Part shown: piece after piece, positions 40,835 to 49,646 of the stretch | How the letters are laid out: every line of letters starts with the position of its first letter | How positions within the stretch are numbered: the first letter of the stretch is position 1 | Assembly (NCBI RefSeq): GCF_041051975.1 | Contig: NZ_CP163435.1 | Location: 9,206,501 to 9,270,500, forward strand | DNA length: 64,000 bases | Source of the DNA: Streptomyces sp. R21 | Lineage (GTDB): Bacteria > Actinomycetota > Actinomycetes > Streptomycetales > Streptomycetaceae | Direction of reading: 5' to 3' | The notes under the pieces: generated by a model | The model's database searches: none | Seen by the model: the letters and a program-made list of their open reading frames with translations, nothing else | What the model was told of the DNA's origin: nothing | Made by a program: the position numbers and the translations under genes

Positions 40835-42766
40835 GTGAGCATGTCCCGCGATCAAGTGCAGCCCGCCGAGCGCTCCACCCGGAGCGCCGAGGCGCCGTTC
40901 CTGGAGCTTCTGGCCAGGGGCGCGTCCGCCGAGGCGTACGAGCAGCCCGTGCTGCTCGCCCGCCTCAAGGAGCAGTCACCCCAGCGCATCGCCGCGCTCG
41001 AGCACGCCAAGGAGCTCGCGCTGCGCGTGCGGTCGGAGATAGAAGGCCGCCGGCGCCGTGAGGCCGAGCTGTCCGCCCTCTTCGAGACCGCCCACGACCT
41101 GGCGGGCCTGCGCGATCTGGACGCGGTGCTCCAGGCGATCGTGCAGCGGGCCCGGTCGCTGCTGAGCACCGACATCGCCTACCTCAGCCTGAACGACTCA
41201 GAGCGGGGCGACACCTACATGCGGGTCACCGAGGGCTCGGTCGCGGCACGCTTCCAGCAGCTGCGGCTGGGCATGGGGGAGGGACTGGGCGGACTCGTCG
41301 CCCAGACCGCCCGTCCCTACGTCACCGACGACTACTTCAAGGACGACCGCTTCCAGCACACCCAGACCATCGACGCCGGCGTGCACGACGAAGGACTGGT
41401 GGCGATCCTCGGCGTACCGCTCATGATCGGGCACCACGTCATCGGTGTGCTGTTCGCCGCGGACCGCCGTGCGCGGGTCTTCGAGCGGGAGGAGATCGCG
41501 CTCCTCGGCTCGTTCGCCGCCCTGGCCGCGGCAGCCATCGACACGGCCAACTGGCTGGCGGAGACCCGCTCGGCCCTCGCCCGCCTGGCCGGCGCCAACG
41601 AGATCATCCGGGACCGCAGCGCCGTGATCGAACGGGCGTCGGACGTCCACGACCGGCTCGCCGAGCTCGTGCTGCGCGGCGGAGGCGTCCACGACGTTGC
41701 CGCGGCCGTCGCCGAAGTCCTCGACGGCACCGTGGGGTTCGCCGAGACGGCCGACGCGCCCGGCGCCGCCCTGGAGACATCCCGTGCCGAAGGCCACGCC
41801 GTGCGCCACGGAGACGACTGGGTCGCCGCCGTGTCGGCCGGAGGCGAACTGCTCGGAGCGCTCGTGCTGCGCGGCCATCCGGGCCTCGACCCCGTCGACC
41901 AGCGCACCCTGGAGCGTGCCGCGATGGTCACCTCACTGCTTCTGCTCGCCAGACGCTCGGCCGCCGAGGCCGAACAGCGGGTGCGCGGAGAGCTGCTGGA
42001 CGACCTGCTCGACGCGCGCGACCGCGACCCGCGCCTGCTGCGGGAGCGGGCGGCCCGGGTGGACGCCGACCTCGAAGCCACCCATGTGGTGCTGGCCGCC
42101 CGCCTGGAGGGCACGGCCTGCGACGCCGACCAGGAGGCCGCGGCGCGCCGACGCCTGTGGTCCGCCGCCTCCCATCTCGCCGCCACCCGGCACGGACTCG
42201 CCGCGGCCCGCGACGGCGGCACCGTCCTGCTGCTGCCGCTGGACCGGGACGACACCGCCACGGACCTGGCCCGCCGCACGGCACGACAACTCGGCACCGC
42301 TGTCCACGAAGCGGTCACCGTCGGCGCCTCCGCGCCCGTCGGCGACCTCGCCGCCCGCCCGGACGTCGTGGCCGCCGCGTATGCCGAGGGACAGCGCTGC
42401 CTGGAGGCGCTGCGCCTGCTCGGCCGCGCCGGCGACGGCGCCGCCGCCGAGGACTTCGGCTTTCTGGGGCTGCTGCTCGCCGGGGACAGGGACATCACCG
42501 GCTTCGTCGAGCGCACCATCGGCAAGGTGGTGGCCTACGACGAACGGCGCGGCACCGACCTGCTGCGCACCATCGACGCCTACTTCGCGTCCGGAATGAG
42601 CCCCGCCCGGACGAAGGACGACCTGCATGTGCATGTGAACACCGTTGCCCAGCGGCTGGAGCGGGTGGGCAGCCTGCTGGGCGAGGACTGGCAGAGCCCG
42701 GCCCGCGCCCTGGAGATCCAACTCGCCCTGCGGCTGCACCGTTTGTCGTCCGCCGCACAGCACTGA
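40835..42766 (+). CDS. PucR/CdaR-type regulator with GAF domain
   Basis: The 643-residue protein has a GAF sensor (about 75-235; DLDAVLQAIVQRARSLLSTD, GVPLMIGHHVIGVLFAADRR), a CdaR GGDEF-like region (about 400-520) and a C-terminal PucR helix-turn-helix (about 590-640; YFASGMSPARTKDDLHVHVN). PucR proteins activate catabolic genes in response to a ligand. The GTG at 40835 is two codons before an ATG. Its stop codon lies within a strong terminator. It likely controls the upstream dehydrogenase and the convergent transporter. Confidence 0.85.
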   Translation: MSMSRDQVQPAERSTRSAEAPFLELLARGASAEAYEQPVLLARLKEQSPQRIAALEHAKELALRVRSEIEGRRRREAELSALFETAHDLAGLRDLDAVLQAIVQRARSLLSTDIAYLSLNDSERGDTYMRVTEGSVAARFQQLRLGMGEGLGGLVAQTARPYVTDDYFKDDRFQHTQTIDAGVHDEGLVAILGVPLMIGHHVIGVLFAADRRARVFEREEIALLGSFAALAAAAIDTANWLAETRSALARLAGANEIIRDRSAVIERASDVHDRLAELVLRGGGVHDVAAAVAEVLDGTVGFAETADAPGAALETSRAEGHAVRHGDDWVAAVSAGGELLGALVLRGHPGLDPVDQRTLERAAMVTSLLLLARRSAAEAEQRVRGELLDDLLDARDRDPRLLRERAARVDADLEATHVVLAARLEGTACDADQEAAARRRLWSAASHLAATRHGLAAARDGGTVLLLPLDRDDTATDLARRTARQLGTAVHEAVTVGASAPVGDLAARPDVVAAAYAEGQRCLEALRLLGRAGDGAAAEDFGFLGLLLAGDRDITGFVERTIGKVVAYDERRGTDLLRTIDAYFASGMSPARTKDDLHVHVNTVAQRLERVGSLLGEDWQSPARALEIQLALRLHRLSSAAQH

Positions 42767-42796
42767 TCCCCGCACGCACAGGCGTACGGGGATCAG
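42763..42796. terminator. strong bidirectional terminator
   Basis: CTGATCCCCG (42763-42772) pairs with CGGGGATCAG (42787-42796); after one mismatch four more pairs (ACGC/GCGT) extend the stem to a four-base loop, giving about 14 pairs. It lies between convergent genes and includes the TGA of the PucR gene. It should stop transcription from both sides. Confidence 0.85.
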
Positions 42797-42820
42797 CGGG
42801 GGAGGTATAAGGGCTGCCGG

Positions 42821-44206
42821 TCAGGCGGTGTGCGCGTCCGCCGTCGGGGCCGCCGTGGGCTGTGCGGCGTCGTCGGCGTCCACCTCGGTCAGGTCGCGGT
42901 GACGGGTCTCCTTGGCGACTCCCACCGCGATCAGCGTCAGCACCACCGCCGCGATCACATACAGGGCGATCGGCGTCGAGCTGTCGTAGTCGGCCAGCAG
43001 CGCGGTGGCGATGAGCGGCGCCGGAGCGCCCGCCGCGACCGAGGCGAACTGGGCACCGATGGAGGCACCGGAATACCGCATCCGTGTGGCGAACATCTCG
43101 GAGAAGAAGGCCGCCTGCGGGGCGTACATCGCGCCGTGCAGCACCAGACCCACGGTCACGGCGAGGACCATGTTCGCGAAGTCCCCGGTGTCGATGAGCG
43201 AGAAGAACGGGAACATCCACAGGCCGACTCCGGCCGCGCCGAGCAGATAGACGGGCCGTCGCCCGACCCGGTCCGACAGCGCGCCCCAGGCGGGAATGAC
43301 CGCGAAGTGCACGGCGGACGCGATGAGCACCGCGTTCAGCGCCGTCTGCTTGGAGACACCGGCCGACGTGGTGGCGTACACGAGAATGAACGCGGTGATC
43401 ACGTAGTAGCTGATGTTCTCCGCCATACGGGCGCCCATGGCGACCAGCACGTCCCGCCAGTGGTGTCGCAGTACGGACACGAGCGGCAGCTTCTCCGCCT
43501 CGCCGGTCCGCATCGCCTTGCGGGCCTCGGCCTGGGCCAGCGCCTGTTTGAACACGGGCGATTCATCGACAGACAGACGTATCCACAAACCGACGATCAC
43601 CAGGAGGCCGGAGAGCAGGAACGGGACGCGCCAGCCCCAGGAGGTGAAGGCGTCGTCCGACAGCGTGGCGGTCAGCAGCGAGAGCACCCCGGTCGCCAGC
43701 AGCTGCCCGGCGGGCGCCCCGGTCTGCGGCCACGACGCCCAGAAACCGCGCCGCTTCGCGTCCCCGTGCTCGGACACCAGCAGCACCGCGCCGCCCCACT
43801 CGCCGCCGAGCGCGAAGCCCTGCACCAGCCGCAGCGTGGTCAGCAGGACGGGCGCGGCCGCACCGACGGTCGCGTGCGTGGGCAGCAGGCCGATCGCGAA
43901 GGTAGCCCCGCCCATCAGCAGCAGGCTCAGCACCAGCAGCTTCTTGCGGCCGAGCCGGTCGCCGTAGTGCCCGAAGACGAGCGCGCCCAGCGGCCGGGCG
44001 GCGAACCCCACCGCGTATGTCAGGAACGACAGCAGCGTGCCGACCAGCGGGTCGGATCCCGGAAAGAACAGCTTGTTGAAGACGAGCGCCGCGGCCGACC
44101 CGTAGAGGAAGAAGTCGTACCACTCGATGGTGGTGCCGATGAGGCTCGCGGCGACAATGCGCTTGAGGTTCACGGACGTTGGCGGAGCGGATGCTGCGGA
44201 GGCCAT
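42821..44206 (-). CDS. MHS-family MFS metabolite:H+ symporter
   Basis: The 461-residue transporter has 12 membrane helices and the MHS signatures: IEWYDFFLYG in helix 1, GHYGDRLGRKKLLVLSL between helices 2 and 3, and LVQGFALGGEWGGAVLL. Family members import mono- or dicarboxylates, betaine, shikimate and similar compounds with protons. Next to the 3-hydroxybutyrate dehydrogenase and PucR regulator it is the likely importer of 3-hydroxybutyrate or a related acid. GAGGAAG lies upstream of the ATG at 44206. Confidence 0.85.
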   Translation of the reverse strand: MASAASAPPTSVNLKRIVAASLIGTTIEWYDFFLYGSAAALVFNKLFFPGSDPLVGTLLSFLTYAVGFAARPLGALVFGHYGDRLGRKKLLVLSLLLMGGATFAIGLLPTHATVGAAAPVLLTTLRLVQGFALGGEWGGAVLLVSEHGDAKRRGFWASWPQTGAPAGQLLATGVLSLLTATLSDDAFTSWGWRVPFLLSGLLVIVGLWIRLSVDESPVFKQALAQAEARKAMRTGEAEKLPLVSVLRHHWRDVLVAMGARMAENISYYVITAFILVYATTSAGVSKQTALNAVLIASAVHFAVIPAWGALSDRVGRRPVYLLGAAGVGLWMFPFFSLIDTGDFANMVLAVTVGLVLHGAMYAPQAAFFSEMFATRMRYSGASIGAQFASVAAGAPAPLIATALLADYDSSTPIALYVIAAVVLTLIAVGVAKETRHRDLTEVDADDAAQPTAAPTADAHTA

Positions 44207-44325
44207 GTGCGCCACTTCCTCGTGTGCGGTGGGGACGGTACGTGTCGGCACACCGTAGGAAGACGCAGGTCAGGCGGACATGTGGTGGGACTACATACTT
44301 CTGTATCGGGGTGTGAGCGCGGCCC

Positions 44326-46461
44326 CTATGCCGGCGTGGGCGCTGAACCGGGATGTTGATCCGTGGCGGCGATGGACAGTGCCTGCTCGGTCCAGATGGT
44401 CTTGCCGGAATCCGTGTAGCGAGTGCCCCACGTCCGGGACAGCTGTGCCGAGATGAACAGGCCGCGGCCGCCCTCGTCGACCGTTGCGGCGTGGCGCAGA
44501 TGCGGTGCGGCCGAGCCGGCGTCCCGCATCTCGCAGGTCAGGGTCCGGTCGCGGATCAGCCGGAGTTCCAGCGGTGGGCTGCCGTAGCGCACGGCGTTGG
44601 TGACCAGTTCACTGACGATGACCTGGGTGTCGAAGGAGGTCTCGTCGTCCACGCCCCACTTGGCGAGCTGTTCGCGGGTACGGCGTCGGGCGACGGCCAC
44701 GGCGGCCGGGACGGGGTCGATCGGCCACGCCGCGAACATGTCGGGCGGAAAGGCCGCGGTGCGCGCGACGATCACCGCGGCGTCGCCGATGCCCAGACCT
44801 GCCGGGATCGCGTAGACGAGGGCGTCGCACAGGTCCCGCAGCGGGCGGTCGCGATAGTCCGGCGCCGACGACAACGGCCCCGAGGACTCGGCGAGATATG
44901 CGGTGAGCAGCGGGTCACTGGTGAACACCAGGACGCTGCCGTCCGGCACCTCGACGTCGACGGCCGCGAAGGGCGCTCCCTCCGGAGTGCCCAGCCGCGG
45001 CCCGGCCGGCGCGCCGGGAACGGTGACCGTACGGTCGGGGCGCACGACGAGCGGGGCCAGCCGGCCGGCCGCCGCCATCGCGCACGTGCCGGTCAGGGGG
45101 TCGTGTATCGCGTACACGCAGTCGGCGGCGAGTGTTTCGCGGTGCAGTGGATCGCCGAGCGGGAGCGCCGCCCGCTCGGCGGCGAGCTCGCCCGCGGTGT
45201 CGTGCAGACGGGCGAGAAGCTCGTCGGGGGCGAGGTCGAACGCCGCCAGGGACCGTACGGCGGTGCGCAGTTGACCCATGACCGCAGCCGCGTTCAGACC
45301 GCCCCCGGACACCGTGCCGACGACGAGGGCGGTACGGGCGCCGGAGAGGGCGATCGTGTCGTACCAGGCGCCGGGATCCGCGCCGGTGACGGAGAGGTAG
45401 GCGGTCTCCAGGGAGGCGCGGGCCTCCGGGTGGCGGGGCAGCAGCCGGCGCTGCACCGTGGCGGCGACCGTGTGCTCGCGCTCGTAGCGCCGCGCGTTGT
45501 CGAGGCACAGCGCCGCGTGCGTGGCCAGTTCGACCGCGAACTCCCCGTCACTTGCGTCGAAGGGGAGCGACGGGCCCGTGCGGTAGAGGGTCACGACGCC
45601 GAGGACCGCTCCGCGCAGAGCGAGCGGAACCACGAGGAGGGAATGCGCCTCCGCCGCCCGGATCGCCTCCGCCGCCGGGGGATCGACGGACAGCCACGGT
45701 ACGGCCGGGTCCAGCGGGACCACCCGTGGACGCAGGTCGGCAAGGGCCTGGGTGACGGGGGTGGGGGCGGGCAGGCGGCGGACGTCGCCCACTGCATGGG
45801 CCTGAGGATGTCCCGTACGGCCGCCGCGGAACGCGGTGCGCATCACGGGCGTGCCCGTGGGCAGCGGGGCCAGCGGCGGGTCGTCGCCGCGGATCACGGC
45901 CTCCACCACCTCCACGATCGCGACGTCGGCGAACCCGGGGACCACGGTCGCCACGAGCTCCTCGCCGGTCACGGCCGGATCCAGGGACCGCCCCACGTTT
46001 CGTCGCAGGGCGTCGAGCACCTCGGTGCGGGCGCGGGCCCGCTCCCGTTCGGTGACGTCGACCGAGGTGACCGCCACGCCGAGCACCGGTCGTCCGGGGC
46101 TCGTGGGCTCCGCACCCGCCTCCAGGCGGAGTGCGCTCACCTCGAAGTACCGCTCCCGTGACGGGTCGGCCCGGACACGCGCCCGGACAATGTGCTGCAG
46201 CAGCGGGACTCCGGTGTCCAGCACCCCGCGCAGGAGCGCCTCCACGTCGGCGTCCTCGACCATGTCGTAGACGTCCCGAGCTGGGCGTCCCTGCACGTCG
46301 TCCAAGGGCATGCCCCGCATGGCGGGGGTGGCGGTGTTGACCCGCACCACGCGCAGATCCGTGTCGAGCAGGTGGAGTCCGACGGGTGACTGTGTGAACA
46401 GCGCCTCCAGCATCGAGGCCGCCGTCGCGTCCTTGCGCCGCCTCGGATCGCCGTGCGCCAC
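44326..46461 (-). CDS. PAS-GAF-PP2C(degenerate)-HATPase signalling protein
   Basis: The 711-residue protein has PAS (about 15-130), GAF (about 140-330), a SpoIIE/PP2C-like domain (about 345-560) and an RsbW-like HATPase (about 580-700). The PP2C motifs are mutated: GAWYD for GDWYD, GTVSGGG for GDVxGHG, FTSDP for YTDG and GIGDAAVIV for the final DD motif. Four metal-ligand motifs are thus lost while the HATPase keeps VSELVTNAVRYG and GGRGLF. I read it as a pseudophosphatase sensor with a working anti-sigma kinase. The GTG at 46461 has GGAGG eight bases upstream; longer starts lack it. Confidence 0.82.
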   Translation of the reverse strand: MAHGDPRRRKDATAASMLEALFTQSPVGLHLLDTDLRVVRVNTATPAMRGMPLDDVQGRPARDVYDMVEDADVEALLRGVLDTGVPLLQHIVRARVRADPSRERYFEVSALRLEAGAEPTSPGRPVLGVAVTSVDVTERERARARTEVLDALRRNVGRSLDPAVTGEELVATVVPGFADVAIVEVVEAVIRGDDPPLAPLPTGTPVMRTAFRGGRTGHPQAHAVGDVRRLPAPTPVTQALADLRPRVVPLDPAVPWLSVDPPAAEAIRAAEAHSLLVVPLALRGAVLGVVTLYRTGPSLPFDASDGEFAVELATHAALCLDNARRYEREHTVAATVQRRLLPRHPEARASLETAYLSVTGADPGAWYDTIALSGARTALVVGTVSGGGLNAAAVMGQLRTAVRSLAAFDLAPDELLARLHDTAGELAAERAALPLGDPLHRETLAADCVYAIHDPLTGTCAMAAAGRLAPLVVRPDRTVTVPGAPAGPRLGTPEGAPFAAVDVEVPDGSVLVFTSDPLLTAYLAESSGPLSSAPDYRDRPLRDLCDALVYAIPAGLGIGDAAVIVARTAAFPPDMFAAWPIDPVPAAVAVARRRTREQLAKWGVDDETSFDTQVIVSELVTNAVRYGSPPLELRLIRDRTLTCEMRDAGSAAPHLRHAATVDEGGRGLFISAQLSRTWGTRYTDSGKTIWTEQALSIAATDQHPGSAPTPA

Positions 46462-46810
46462 GGGGACCACCTCCGAGCTCCGTCCAGCGCGACTCCGGCG
46501 CACGTCCGCCCCGTCTCGGGGCGCGCTTCCAGCGTGCTCCGCGGCTCGCGTGGCCGCACCCGCAGCAGGCCGGGGCAGGGCGCCGAGACGGGGTGAGGGG
46601 ACTGAGGTGGGCGGGTTGAGGAAACTCACTCACGGTGGGGGAGGCCCGCAGGCGTCGCCGCCCCCGCGTCGCGTCGCCGAGCCGCCCGAGTCGCGTGCCG
46701 GTGCCGTTCGACCCGCCCCAGAGGGACCACCGGGCCCTGTGCGGTGCGCAGGTGCGCCGGAACACTGGGATGCTGTGAAGGGAGCGCTGCCAGTGACCTG
46801 AGGGACCGCG
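46462..46810. other. divergent intergenic region
   Basis: This 349-bp gap separates the signalling protein gene (minus) from the LAL regulator (plus). The minus frame stays open across it but has poor start sites and Arg/Pro-rich shadow-like composition. I see no gene, repeat or clear promoter motif; it presumably contains both promoters. Confidence 0.4.
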
Positions 46811-49507
46811 GTGGTGAGTGCCATGACCGGGTGGGAAGCGATCGATCGGGAACCGGCCACGCCGGGCACCGATCCCCGCGGAGACCCGTTCCTGCGCACA
46901 CGGTTCGCCGTACCGACGCGCCCCGCGACGTTCCTGCGCCGGGAGCGGTTGGTCAGGCATCTCGACCAGGCCCTGCAGACGCCGCTGACCTTGGTCAACG
47001 GCGCTGCGGGTGCGGGCAAGACCCTGCTGGTCGCCGACTGGACCGCGAAGCAGCCCCGGCCCGTCGCCTGGCTCACCAACGACATGGCCGACCAGGGCTC
47101 CGGGATGTTCTGGGCGTACCTCCTCCAAGCCCTTGGCGTCTGCGGTGTGCCGCCGCCCGTCGGGGGTGCCTCCCCAGTGGACGCGAACCACGTGGACCAT
47201 GCGCTGCTCGCGCGACTCGCCGCCGGCCTGAGCGCCCGGGACCGACCCGTGACCGTCGTACTCGACGAATACGACCGGGTGAGCGACCCGGAGATCGCGG
47301 AGCAGCTGGAATTCGTGCTGCACCATGCGGGCGGGGGCATGCACCTGGTTCTCGTCACCCGCACCGAGCCGCTGCTCCCGTTGCATCGCTACCGTGCGGG
47401 CGGCGAGATGACGGAGATCAGGAACGCGGAACTGGCCTTCACCCCCGAGGAAGCCGCCGCCCTGCTGGAAGTGCATGGTCTGCGCCTTCCGGTGCACGCG
47501 GCGCGCGCACTCGTGGAGCGCACCCGAGGCTGGGCCGCAGGTCTGCGGCTGTGCGCACTGGCCGCGCAGCAGAGCCCGGATCCGGAGACGTATCTGAAGG
47601 ACTTCGAGGCCGACCGTACGGCCGTGGCCGACTTCCTGCTGGCAGAGGTCCTCAAGCGGCAGACGCCCGAGACACAGGATCTCCTTCTGCGGGTCAGCGT
47701 CCTCGACCGCTTCTGTCCCGAACTGGCGAACGCGCTGACGGGGCGCGCCGATGCCGAGCCCATCCTGACCGGACTGCACCGCGAGAACGCGTTCGTCGAG
47801 CGGCTCGGGCACTCCTGGTACCGCCTCCACCCGCTGTTCGGGGAGATCCTCGGTGCCCATCTTCGGGTGCGCCTTCCCGGTCTGGAGCCTGAGCTCCACC
47901 GACGGGCCGCGCGGTGGCTGCGGCGCCGCGGATCTCTTGCCGAGACACTCGGTCACGGGGCCGCCGCGGGGGACTGGGAGTTCACCGCCGGTGCCCTCGT
48001 CGACGACCTCGCGATCGGCCGGCTCTTCACCGGCCTGGGCCACGACGACCTGGCCGAGCTGTTCTCGCGGATGGAACCGGAGGCCGCGAGCCCGGCCGCC
48101 GATCTCGTGCGGGCGGCCCGTGAGCTGTCCCGGAGCGAGCTCGACCGCGGGCTGGCCCATCTGCAGCACGCCGAGCAGAGCCTGGCGGCGGAGCGGATGC
48201 CGACGGGTGACGCATCGTCCGGCCGGGCGGCAGCTCTGCTGACCTGCGCCCTGCTGGAAGCCCTGGCGGCCCGGCTGACCGGTTCGCCGCAAAGAGCGGA
48301 GGAGGCCGCGGAGGAGGCCGGGAGAATCCGGGAGGACGTGCCCGCCCGGCTCCTGGACGAACATCCCGAGCTCACCGCCCTCCTGCTGACCCATCTCGGC
48401 TCCACCCGGCTGTGGGCCGGGCGCTTCGGGGACGCGCGTGCGGCCCTGACCGAGGTGGCCGGCGGCGACGGCGGAGATGCGACGGCGCTCCCGCGCGAGG
48501 AGTGCCTGGGCCATCTCGCCCTGATCGACTACCTCCAGGGCTGGCCCGGCAGGGCGGAACGCAGGGCTCTGGCGGCCATGACCGGGACGGGGCGCTTCAG
48601 CCTCCCCCAGGCCTCCGGATCCGGTATCGGGTTGCTGGTCCTCGCCGCCGTCGCCGTCGACCGCAATGAACTCGACCGGGCTCAGGCCCTCCTCGACGCG
48701 GCGGCCGACGTGGACCACACGATGCGGGACCCGGTGACGGAAGCGGGCCGGGCCATCGCCACCGCTCGGCTGCTGCTGGCCCGCGGCGACACGAAGGCCT
48801 CGCTCGAAGCGGCGGAACCGGTCGTCGCAAACGTGGTCTCCCCCTGGGCGGAAGGACAGGCGGCGCTCGTGGCCTCGGCCGCGCACCTGGCCGAAGGGCG
48901 GCCGGAGACGGCCGCGAAGCTGCTGCAGGCGGTGCCCGACAGCCAGCCGGCCTGTGTGGTGGGTGCCGCACGGGCCCAGCTCGCCGCAGGCGAACCCGGC
49001 GCGGCGATCGAGCTGCTCGACAGAGCGCATCCCGAAGGCCGCACCGGCCCCGCGGTGACCGTACGGGCTTCGCTGGTCAGGGCGCAGGCCGCGGACGAGG
49101 CGGGGGATGCCGTCGCCTCGCGCAGGCTCCTGGCCCATGCCCTTCACGAGGCACGGCGCGAGCGGCTGCGGCGCCCGTTCACCGAGGCCGGACCCTGGAT
49201 CCGGCCGCTGCTGGGCACCGTGCCCCTGAGCGGGCTGGCCGCGGGCTGGCTCATCCCCGGCCTGCCGCACGGCGGGCCGCCGCGGCCCGAGGACCGGCTG
49301 CCGGCCCCGGTCGTGGAGGCGCTGAGCGCCCGCGAGCGCGATGTACTGCAACGGCTGGCCCAGATGATGTCGACCGAAGAGATCGCCGCCGATCTCTACG
49401 TCTCGGTCAACACGGTCAAGACCCATCTCAAGAGCGTCTACCGGAAGCTCGCGGTGAACCGGCGTCACGACGCGGTGCGTCGCGCGCGCGAGCTGCGGCT
49501 GCTGTGA
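46811..49507 (+). CDS. large ATP-binding LuxR regulator (LAL/MalT type)
   Basis: The 898-residue protein has an N-terminal STAND-type NTPase (Walker A NGAAGAGKTLL, about 63-73; Walker B VTVVLDEYD, about 150), a long helical TPR-like middle region, and a C-terminal LuxR helix-turn-helix (about 835-898; LSARERDVLQRLAQMMSTEE, VSVNTVKTHLKSVYRKL). LAL proteins are activated by ATP plus an inducer and control sugar use or secondary metabolism. Starts at 46811 (GTG) or 46823 (ATG). It precedes and may activate the DHA2 transporter. Confidence 0.9.
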   Translation: MVSAMTGWEAIDREPATPGTDPRGDPFLRTRFAVPTRPATFLRRERLVRHLDQALQTPLTLVNGAAGAGKTLLVADWTAKQPRPVAWLTNDMADQGSGMFWAYLLQALGVCGVPPPVGGASPVDANHVDHALLARLAAGLSARDRPVTVVLDEYDRVSDPEIAEQLEFVLHHAGGGMHLVLVTRTEPLLPLHRYRAGGEMTEIRNAELAFTPEEAAALLEVHGLRLPVHAARALVERTRGWAAGLRLCALAAQQSPDPETYLKDFEADRTAVADFLLAEVLKRQTPETQDLLLRVSVLDRFCPELANALTGRADAEPILTGLHRENAFVERLGHSWYRLHPLFGEILGAHLRVRLPGLEPELHRRAARWLRRRGSLAETLGHGAAAGDWEFTAGALVDDLAIGRLFTGLGHDDLAELFSRMEPEAASPAADLVRAARELSRSELDRGLAHLQHAEQSLAAERMPTGDASSGRAAALLTCALLEALAARLTGSPQRAEEAAEEAGRIREDVPARLLDEHPELTALLLTHLGSTRLWAGRFGDARAALTEVAGGDGGDATALPREECLGHLALIDYLQGWPGRAERRALAAMTGTGRFSLPQASGSGIGLLVLAAVAVDRNELDRAQALLDAAADVDHTMRDPVTEAGRAIATARLLLARGDTKASLEAAEPVVANVVSPWAEGQAALVASAAHLAEGRPETAAKLLQAVPDSQPACVVGAARAQLAAGEPGAAIELLDRAHPEGRTGPAVTVRASLVRAQAADEAGDAVASRRLLAHALHEARRERLRRPFTEAGPWIRPLLGTVPLSGLAAGWLIPGLPHGGPPRPEDRLPAPVVEALSARERDVLQRLAQMMSTEEIAADLYVSVNTVKTHLKSVYRKLAVNRRHDAVRRARELRLL

Positions 49508-49646
49508 CCGCACGGCAGCTTCGCCCGTGAGGGGTGAGGCGCGGGGTGAGTTCTTCGGCTGCGATGAAGGTGGCGGCCGGGCGTATGGCCCGCCGTTGCC
49601 GGCCGACTACGTCGGCTTGCCAGGCCGACTCGGCGAGGTGGACACG

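Noticed and set aside
45548..49513. 1321-codon open frame on the minus strand across the LAL regulator
   Set aside because: It is antisense to a clearly coding gene with LuxR and ATPase motifs, has Arg/Pro/Gly-rich shadow composition and no domains.
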